From: Rhodoligotrophos sp. CJ14
Lineage (GTDB): Bacteria; Pseudomonadota; Alphaproteobacteria; Rhizobiales; Im1
Assembly (NCBI RefSeq): GCF_038811545.1
Contig: NZ_CP133319.1
Location: 2,261,516 to 2,325,515, forward strand
Direction: 5' to 3'
DNA: 64,000 nt
Shown: in pieces, positions 58,000 to 64,000 of the stretch
How positions within the stretch are numbered: position 1 is the stretch's first letter
Layout: the number at the start of each line of letters is the position of its first letter
Position numbers and translations under genes: made by a program
The notes under the pieces: model-generated
Told to the model about the DNA's origin: nothing
Seen by the model: the letters and a program-made list of their open reading frames with translations, nothing else
The model's database searches: none

Positions 58000-58571
58000 G
58001 CCGAAGTCTCGCCGGAGAGCCTGCGCACCGAGCTTGCCTGCGGCCCCCACGGCCCTTCGGTCGTTGCGCGGGTAACACGCACCATCATCCCCACTTTAAG
58101 CTCGTCGAAGCTGCCATCCACGACAGAATTGCGGGTGAAATAGAGATCCGGGCTGCCGATCACCTCGACGAATCCGTAATTCTGCTCGGGAAACAGGCGG
58201 ACGACCTTTCCAGTATCGCCTGCGGATTCGTGACTCTTCACCTGCTGACTACGAATATCCGCATGTTCACTGAGCTGGCGCTCCATCGCCTCGAAAACAC
58301 GATTCACCAGCGCGGTGCCGCCGTCCCGGCCGTCATAATTGTCTTTGCCATTCTTGGCCACCAGGGTTCGGCCTGGAACTTCCACTTCCACGGTAAGGCC
58401 AAGCGCCGGCTTTCCCGTTCCAGTGCTGCGATGCGGCGCATCAACGACCACCCGGCACGCGGTGATGTTGCCATGAAATCGCTCGAGCTTGCTCGCCCGT
58501 TCGCGAATGTGCTTTTCCAAAAATTGCGAGGTATCGAGATTCTTAAACGCGATCTGGATTGGTGTTTCCAT
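57996..58571 (-). CDS. HPF/RaiA-like ribosome-associated protein with C-terminal cold-shock-like domain
   Basis: 191 residues. The N-terminal domain (PIQIAFKNLDTSQFLEKHIRER; ITACRVVVDAP) has the fold of hibernation factor HPF/RaiA, which binds the 30S decoding centre in resting cells. The C-terminal part (GKVVRLFPEQNYGFVEVIG...DLYFTRNSV) is an OB/cold-shock domain in place of the long-HPF dimerisation domain. A TTG at 58580 precedes the chosen ATG at 58571, which has GGAG upstream. The TAG stop is from a dispersed repeat. Confidence 0.85.
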   Translation of the reverse strand: METPIQIAFKNLDTSQFLEKHIRERASKLERFHGNITACRVVVDAPHRSTGTGKPALGLTVEVEVPGRTLVAKNGKDNYDGRDGGTALVNRVFEAMERQLSEHADIRSQQVKSHESAGDTGKVVRLFPEQNYGFVEVIGSPDLYFTRNSVVDGSFDELKVGMMVRVTRATTEGPWGPQASSVRRLSGETSA

Positions 58572-58752
58572 CGGGATCAATACTCCAGCGTCTGCGCAGC
58601 GGCTCTCGGCCGCGCGTTATCGAGCGGGCCGAGCGTCTCAGTCCGCTCGTGGAGGCGATATTCAGCGGTGATGCCGCCTCACGCTATATTTGGCGTCTTT
58701 GGGGCGGCCCCGCTAGGGGGGCCTGCTCGCTTAACGGCAATGCCCCTCGGCA

Positions 58753-58775
58753 GGTTTCAATGATATTTTGAAACC
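58753..58775 (-). terminator. Hairpin after the class II aldolase gene
   Basis: An eight-base perfect inverted repeat (GGTTTCAA/TTGAAACC) with a seven-base AT-rich loop begins three bases beyond the aldolase stop codon. It has no clear T tract, so it may be a terminator or a processing/stability hairpin. The rest of 58572-58777 holds no gene. Confidence 0.45.
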
Positions 58776-58777
58776 CA

Positions 58778-59545
58778 TCACTCCGCGTATGAGGGATCCT
58801 TGGCGTTGAGGATCTCCTTCATCTGCTCGAAATGCGCGAAGGCGCTGGGCTTATAGGCCTCCCAGCCTTGCGCCGTCTTCTCGGCGATCTCGTCCGAGAG
58901 CACATTGAGCGGCCGGCCGGTTGAATAGGCCAAGATCAATGTCTGGCAGGAGCGCTCGAGATAATAGAGGTCATCGAACGCCTCAGCGACGGTTTCGGCC
59001 ACGACCAGCACACCGTGATTGCCCATCATCAGCCGATGTGCATTGCCAAGCGCCCGCACCAGGCGTTCGCCTTCCTCCTGCTCGTCGGCAATGCCGCCGA
59101 AATTCAGATCGATTGCCATGCGCCGGAAATAGCGTGCCGTATTTTGATCGATGGGTTTGATCTCGGGATCGGCGAGCGAAGCCAGCGCCGTTGCGTAGGG
59201 CGGATGCACATGGAGGATGCAGCGCGCATGCGGCAGCGACTTGTGCATGTTCCCATGGATGCACCATGCGGAAGGATCCGGGGCATCCGGGCTGTCCATG
59301 GTGCTCGGGTCATCGCTATCGAGCAGCAGGAGGTCACTCGCCTTGATGCGCGAGAAATGCCGCCAGCGCGGGTTCATCAGAAATTTCTTCCCATCCGGTG
59401 AGACGGCAAGACTGAAATGGTTGGCGACCGCTTCGTGCCAGTTCATCTCTGCTGCAAGTCGGAACGCCGCAGCGAGGTCCACACGCATTTGCCATTCGTC
59501 GGAATCACTTTTCCGATTTGCCTTGAGGGTCGTCACCGTCGACAT
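58778..59545 (-). CDS. Class II aldolase/adducin family protein
   Basis: About 255 residues. Zinc-binding and catalytic features: ILHVHPPYATALA and MGNHGVLVV supply the histidines, and WHEAVANHFSLAV the conserved N-terminal motif. Members include fuculose-phosphate aldolase, ribulose-phosphate epimerase and decarboxylases; the adducin-like group to which this belongs lacks an assigned substrate. ATG at 59545 follows a GGAGG site. Downstream of hyuA after about 90 bases. Confidence 0.87.
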   Translation of the reverse strand: MSTVTTLKANRKSDSDEWQMRVDLAAAFRLAAEMNWHEAVANHFSLAVSPDGKKFLMNPRWRHFSRIKASDLLLLDSDDPSTMDSPDAPDPSAWCIHGNMHKSLPHARCILHVHPPYATALASLADPEIKPIDQNTARYFRRMAIDLNFGGIADEQEEGERLVRALGNAHRLMMGNHGVLVVAETVAEAFDDLYYLERSCQTLILAYSTGRPLNVLSDEIAEKTAQGWEAYKPSAFAHFEQMKEILNAKDPSYAE

Positions 59546-59636
59546 GCGCAAGCCTCCGAGGATGGCCCGGTAGAGCGGGCGATTTAAATCAGCTTACCAT
59601 GACCATTGGCCACGTCCAGGGGCTGCGCCGACCAGC

Positions 59637-61670
59637 TCAGGCGCCAATTTGCTCGTGTGCAATGCGCGGTCTGCCGCTCGCCACCGCCGTAACGCTTCCG
59701 TCCACGAATTTGGGCTGGCCCTCCACCGTCACCCGGCGGATGTCGCGGCTGACCCGCACGGAAACCTCTCCGGCGCCGGCCGCGAGCGCCTCTTGCCGCA
59801 GCACCTCGTCGAGCACGCGCTCCGCATAATCTGCGGCAGCCTCAGGGGAGGAAAAGCTGCGCGCCTCGCCCTGGATATTGACCCGGTAGACACCCTCGGC
59901 CGCCTCGGAGATGAACACCTCCTGCTTGATCCGCACGTGCCCGACGACCGCTCCGATGGCATTTGCCACGTCTCCATGCTGCGGAAGATCAAGTGGAGCG
60001 CCAAGCAGCCGCGCAATGCCGGGATAATAAAGGGGCGCGGAGGCTCCTAGCCCGATGATGGGCGTATTGAGCCCGATATCCACGCGAACATGGCCGCTAT
60101 GGCCGTTGAGTGCCGCACGCGCAAGCGCGCTTCGACTGAGATCACGATCAGCAAAGCCGTCCTCGGCAAAGCCCGCCTCCAGCAGCAACTCCGCTGATTG
60201 ACGCTCGAGCGCCGCGACGACCGCTGTCGCAACCGCGTCAGCATCCGACCAGATCAGATCGCCCCGGGCATTCTTCTTGCGGGCGAGCAGCAAGGCACCC
60301 TTGCACGCGGCCTCCGCATCCCAACCGGTCTGACGCCCCAGCACATGGGCGGCATCTGAAGGGGTGAACCCGGATAGTGAGACCAGCCCCAGGCTCACCA
60401 GCCGGTTGAGGGCTGCCAGTTCAGGGCGTCGGGTGACCAGAAGATCAAGGGGCGCGGCTTGCGCTCCAATCGCCGACATCAGCGCGAGCTCCCGCGCGCC
60501 AAGCCCCGCCAGATTGCTATCAGACTTTACCAACCGCACGACAAATCGGCCGGCCAGCTCCTGGCTGCGTGCCTGCTCTAGCTGCCGGTCAAGTGCCGAA
60601 TGGACCACGTCTGGATGAGCCGCCGCGAGAAGCGAAAGCGGCACCAGGCGCCTTGGACCGAGCTTCAGCGCATCGGCGCTGACCCCGGATGCCTCATCGA
60701 AGGCCACCTCGCTGTCGCCGCCGAGCCCATGGGTATACATGGCGACCGCTTCGACCATGGTACGCCAGCCGCCCACCAGCGCCCCTTCGGGATCGATCCG
60801 CGGCTTGCCGTCGAGCATGATAGCGATGTCGGTCGTCGTGCCCCCGATATCCGAAACCATGGCTTCACGTCGATCGGTCAGATAGGCCGCGCCCACCAGG
60901 CTTGCCGCAGGCCCGGAAAGAATGGTCTCGATAGGCCGCATTTTCGCGAACTCAGCAGAGATCAGAGCGCCATCTCCGCGCACCACCATCAGCGGGGCAT
61001 CGATGCCGCTTCCGGTGAGCAAGCCTTCGAGTGCCGAGATGAGGTGATGAATGAGAGTGAGCAGGCGCGCATTCAGCAGGCATGTCAGCGCTCGTTTCGG
61101 GCCATTGAGCTTGGCCGAAAGCTCGTGACTACAGGTAACGGGCATCCCCGTCGCGTTGCGGATCAGCGCGCGCGCCGCAAGCTCATGGGCAGGATTGCGG
61201 GTCGCGAAATGCGCCGCCACAGCAAAGCCCGTCACATCAGGTGCAACCGCCCTCACCTCCCGCTCCAAGGCAGCAAGATCTAGAGGCCCTTGTTCATCGC
61301 CCAGCGCAGTATGCCCGCCGTTGCAGAGAATCACGGGATCACCGCGCAAGGCCTGGGACAGGCCCGCTCGCTCGAGATCCGCTGCCGCAAACCCGATGAA
61401 CACGAGGCAGACACGCCCGCCCTGCCCCTCGACCAGCGCATTGGTTGCAAGCGTTGTCGACAGCGATACTAGGGCGATGTGGCTGGGCCGCACCCCCGCC
61501 TTGGCAAGCACCTGCCCGATCGCCTCGCCGATGCCGATTGAAAGATCACGCCGCGTGGTCAGTGCCTTGGCCTTGGCAATGACGCCCTTGCCCACCCGCG
61601 CTGCCGCATCATCGAAGATGACGGCATCCGTATAGGTGCCGCCCGTATCCAGTCCAAGGAGAAGCGCCAT
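59637..61670 (-). CDS. Hydantoinase/oxoprolinase family protein (HyuA-like)
   Basis: 677 residues. N-terminal LLGLDTGGTYTDAVIFDD is the ASKHA phosphate loop; STTLATNALVEG, MVVRGDGALIS and SDIGGTTTDIAI are further family signatures. Members hydrolyse 5-oxoproline or N-methylhydantoin with ATP, or carboxylate ketones, and usually work with a HyuB subunit. No HyuB is adjacent. It starts nine bases after the dedA gene and precedes the aldolase, possibly one transcript. Confidence 0.88.
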   Translation of the reverse strand: MALLLGLDTGGTYTDAVIFDDAAARVGKGVIAKAKALTTRRDLSIGIGEAIGQVLAKAGVRPSHIALVSLSTTLATNALVEGQGGRVCLVFIGFAAADLERAGLSQALRGDPVILCNGGHTALGDEQGPLDLAALEREVRAVAPDVTGFAVAAHFATRNPAHELAARALIRNATGMPVTCSHELSAKLNGPKRALTCLLNARLLTLIHHLISALEGLLTGSGIDAPLMVVRGDGALISAEFAKMRPIETILSGPAASLVGAAYLTDRREAMVSDIGGTTTDIAIMLDGKPRIDPEGALVGGWRTMVEAVAMYTHGLGGDSEVAFDEASGVSADALKLGPRRLVPLSLLAAAHPDVVHSALDRQLEQARSQELAGRFVVRLVKSDSNLAGLGARELALMSAIGAQAAPLDLLVTRRPELAALNRLVSLGLVSLSGFTPSDAAHVLGRQTGWDAEAACKGALLLARKKNARGDLIWSDADAVATAVVAALERQSAELLLEAGFAEDGFADRDLSRSALARAALNGHSGHVRVDIGLNTPIIGLGASAPLYYPGIARLLGAPLDLPQHGDVANAIGAVVGHVRIKQEVFISEAAEGVYRVNIQGEARSFSSPEAAADYAERVLDEVLRQEALAAGAGEVSVRVSRDIRRVTVEGQPKFVDGSVTAVASGRPRIAHEQIGA

Positions 61671-61679
61671 GCCTGTCTC

Positions 61680-62306
61680 TTACTGCTTGTTATTGGCCTT
61701 TGCCTCTCGCCTGAACCACCACCAGGCAAGCAGTCCGATTGCCGCAAGCACCAATACGATGATCCCAGCGGTCCCGAAATGCCGGACCGTCCCCATGAAC
61801 TCGCTCAGATGCGAGCCGAGCACCATGGCGAGCGTGCCCCAAAACCCCACCCAGAGCGCTGCCCCCAACGCGTTGAAAAGGAGGAAGCGCAACCAATGCA
61901 TGCCGAGACTGCCAGCCACGATCCCGTTGAGCTGCCGCAGCACCACCACGAACCTCGCCCCTGCCACGACCACCGGGCCATAGCGGGCGAACTGCTGTTC
62001 TGCCCAGTCATACCGATCCGCGGTAATCCCAAACCGCGTGCCGTAGGAAATGATTGCCTTGCGCCCAAGCAGATGCCCGATGAGATAGCCGATATTATCC
62101 CCGATCACCGCCCCCACGAAGGCGCCACCGAACAGCAGCATCGGGTTGAGCAAGCCTTGCGCCGCAAGGCCGCCGGACGCGATCAACAGGCTCTCGCCGG
62201 GCAAGGGAACGCCGAAGCTTTCCAGCAGGATGATGAGGCATACGGCAAACTCGCCATATTCGTGGAGAAAGGCCGCAACCGCGTGTGGAAGATGGACATC
62301 GTGCAT
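61680..62306 (-). CDS. DedA family membrane protein
   Basis: 208 residues with a VTT domain: ESFGVPLPGESLLIASG is the DedA signature, followed by GDNIGYLIGHLLGRK, the amphipathic loop and GARFVVVLRQLNGIVAGSLGM with the conserved arginine. DedA proteins help return undecaprenyl phosphate and other lipids across the membrane and support proton motive force tolerance. Five or six transmembrane segments. Confidence 0.93.
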   Translation of the reverse strand: MHDVHLPHAVAAFLHEYGEFAVCLIILLESFGVPLPGESLLIASGGLAAQGLLNPMLLFGGAFVGAVIGDNIGYLIGHLLGRKAIISYGTRFGITADRYDWAEQQFARYGPVVVAGARFVVVLRQLNGIVAGSLGMHWLRFLLFNALGAALWVGFWGTLAMVLGSHLSEFMGTVRHFGTAGIIVLVLAAIGLLAWWWFRREAKANNKQ

Positions 62307-62340
62307 TTACCGGGCTTTCCACTGACAGAGGTGGAGCCCA

Positions 62341-63153
62341 TTATTGCATCCAGCGCTGAAACAACTTCTCACCAATGAGACAGTCGACTGGTGTGGCCTG
62401 CGCAACGGAGGTCTCGCTAGCATAGGTCACCTCGGGTTCCGCGGGCTGAGGCCCGACGATCTCGAGCACGAGCTTGCGCCGGATCGCTTCGGCAATTGTT
62501 TGCAGGTCCTGCACAGCGATGATGAATGATCCCGGCCCGCCCACAACGCACTGTTCGTAATAGACATCAAGATTGTCAATGGAATAGAAGCCGCTGGCCT
62601 CCTTGATCATGATTGGCAGTCCATTGATCACGATGCCGCGTCCGACCACTGCATCGCGTGCGCCGGCAACCGGTTCGCCCATATTGTTGGGACCATCCCC
62701 TGAAATGTCGATGACCCGCCGCATGCCCTGAAAGCCATTTCCATCGAACATGGGCGCGGCGAATTGGAGCGCGGAAGATATGGAGGTCGCACGAAAGCGC
62801 GAAATAGGTGCGGACGCAAGCCCATCGGCAAAGGCATGCGCCGCCTCGGCACTGTCAATGACGGTCCAGGGCATCAGCACGGTCTGATATCCTGGGCCCG
62901 CCCATTCCATGTAGGTGAGCGCGATCTTCCCATGCAGCCCCGAGCTGATTGCCCTGATCACGTCGGGATGCTTGAGCGCCGCCACATAACCCTGTCGTTG
63001 CAGGTCCTGCTCATCCATGTCCATGGACCAGGACACGTCGACCGCCAGGACCAGCTCGAGATCGACATCGATATCGGCAGCTTTGGCCGGCATCAGCGAT
63101 GAGCCTAAGGCGCTCAAGAGAACAAGCAACCAGGTGAACCGGGACATTGTCAT
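62341..63153 (-). CDS. DUF1194 protein with von Willebrand A-like domain
   Basis: 270 residues: signal peptide (cut near AKAAD), then a vWA-like domain with the metal-site motif LVLAVDVSWSMD (D-x-S-x-S-like) and VIDISGDGPNNMG. DUF1194 proteins are secreted and of unknown function, common in Rhizobiales. Two close ATGs (63153 and 63147) share a GAGG site. Upstream of dedA on the same strand. Confidence 0.9.
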   Translation of the reverse strand: MTMSRFTWLLVLLSALGSSLMPAKAADIDVDLELVLAVDVSWSMDMDEQDLQRQGYVAALKHPDVIRAISSGLHGKIALTYMEWAGPGYQTVLMPWTVIDSAEAAHAFADGLASAPISRFRATSISSALQFAAPMFDGNGFQGMRRVIDISGDGPNNMGEPVAGARDAVVGRGIVINGLPIMIKEASGFYSIDNLDVYYEQCVVGGPGSFIIAVQDLQTIAEAIRRKLVLEIVGPQPAEPEVTYASETSVAQATPVDCLIGEKLFQRWMQ

Positions 63154-63380
63154 AGCCTCACGCGTCTAGTGGGCGAGCACCAGCCGGCCCGTCTGGCGAT
63201 CGCGGCGATGCTGGCGACGCATGGCCTTATGCATTGTCGTCAGAGGACAGGCGGCGAGCAACAGCATAAGAAGGATGCTGGTTTCTCTGAGGCGAACTCA
63301 AAATCTTTTCAGCCTGTGCCTCGCCCTCGTTCATCGGTGCCGGCGAAGAGCCCCTCGGATCGGGAGTGGTGAGCGGCAAT

Positions 63381-64000
63381 ATGCGATCTATGTCGAGCCT
63401 GCATGGCGTATTGGTTGCCCTTGCCGCCTATCTGCTCTTCCCCATTCACGATGCGATGGTGAAATGGCTGGTGGCCGATTACTCCATCTGGCAAATCATG
63501 TGCGTCCGCAGTGCGGTCATCGTCGCCATTCTCTTGGCTTGGGAAGGCGCGCCGCTGGTGAAGCGCGCGCTCCACTCGCCCATGCGAGGCTTCCTCGTTT
63601 TGCGCGCCCTCTTTCTGATCAGTGCCTGGTCCTGCTATTACTCGGCTGCTCGCTATCTCGGCCTTGGTGAGCTGACCACCATCTATTTTGCCTCTCCCAT
63701 TCTCGTCGCCTTACTTGCGGTGCCGCTGCTGGGCGAGGCCGTTTCCTTGAGAAAATGGCTGGCGATCGGCATCGGCTTTATCGGCGTTCTGATCGCCTGC
63801 CGCCCAGATCTCCATGTGGGCATCAAACCCGTGCTCCTCGCCCTCGCCGCTGCAGTTCTCTGGGCCATGGCCGTCATTCTGGTGCGCAAGAAGGGGACCG
63901 CAGAAAGCACCGCGGCCAATCTGCTCGTCGCAAACACGGGCTTCGTGGTTCTCGGCGGCGCGGCTCTGCCCTGGTCTTGGGTCACCCCTGATCTGGTTAG
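63381..64000 (+). CDS. EamA/DMT family transporter, N-terminal part
   Basis: The first 206 codons before the window ends. Six hydrophobic helices are visible; the family segments VLRALFLISAWSCYYSAARYLGLGELTTIYFASPILVALLAVPLLGEAVS and IGFIGVLIACRP define the first EamA repeat, followed by the start of the second. EamA members export amino acids, nucleobases or other metabolites. The 227 bases between it and the divergent DUF1194 gene contain no other gene. Confidence 0.9.
   Translation, partial: MRSMSSLHGVLVALAAYLLFPIHDAMVKWLVADYSIWQIMCVRSAVIVAILLAWEGAPLVKRALHSPMRGFLVLRALFLISAWSCYYSAARYLGLGELTTIYFASPILVALLAVPLLGEAVSLRKWLAIGIGFIGVLIACRPDLHVGIKPVLLALAAAVLWAMAVILVRKKGTAESTAANLLVANTGFVVLGGAALPWSWVTPDLV

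Overview
This 64 kb window is chromosomal DNA from an alphaproteobacterium, most likely of the order Hyphomicrobiales (Rhizobiales). Supporting signs are high GC, the gene order pyrF-trpF-trpB-trpA-accD-folC, the run cmk-rpsA-sppA-ihfB-lapA, an alphaproteobacterial AccD lacking the usual zinc cysteines, an OlsB-type ornithine lipid acyltransferase, CbpA/CbpM, and many dispersed palindromic repeats ending in CTAG. I saw no rRNA, tRNA, CRISPR array, insertion sequence, integrase or phage gene. A genus cannot be named from the sequence alone.

Layout. 0-5 kb (minus): tryptophan, pyrimidine and fatty-acid genes running into folC, which leaves the window. 5-12 kb (minus): an ornithine cyclodeaminase homologue overlapping a secreted protein, then lapA, ihfB, sppA, rpsA and cmk. 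12-17.4 kb (plus): a ComM-type AAA protein, a hybrid histidine kinase and OlsB. 17.4-20.2 kb (minus): cobF, a metallo-beta-lactamase-fold hydrolase and the cbpM/cbpA chaperone pair. 20.5-23.2 kb (plus): a CoA-transferase and an aldehyde dehydrogenase. 23.2-29.8 kb: a TIGR02587/TIGR02588 membrane pair, a lytic transglycosylase, a small secreted protein, an acetyltransferase overlapping an MFS exporter, and GhrA. 29.9-37.6 kb (minus): a complete yej-type peptide ABC importer with two tandem binding proteins. 37.7-43.8 kb: a two-heme-domain cytochrome c, kdsB, pheA, a solitary tatA, a YqaA-type protein, a small conserved protein, an L,D-transpeptidase and trxA.

The most unusual part is 43.8-57.8 kb. 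A RuBisCO-like protein overlaps a cupin gene, an arrangement suggesting the methylthioadenosine-isoprenoid shunt. Next to it is a signalling neighbourhood: a Rossmann-like/class III cyclase/RsbW-like ATPase fusion followed by an RsbV-like STAS protein; a COG2984-type binding protein; four consecutive membrane proteins sharing one extracytoplasmic sensor module, two of them fused to MFS transporter domains; and a PP2C (RsbU-like) phosphatase with its own sensor and HAMP. Together these hold every class of part needed for a partner-switching pathway plus ligand-sensing transporters. I could not place this combination in a described system.

58-64 kb (mostly minus): an HPF-like ribosome protein with a C-terminal cold-shock-like domain, a class II aldolase, a HyuA-type hydantoinase/oxoprolinase, a DedA protein, a DUF1194 von Willebrand protein and the start of an EamA transporter. 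Dispersed repeats are concentrated at gene ends, and in at least four cases the CTAG terminus of a repeat supplies the TAG stop codon of the adjacent gene.
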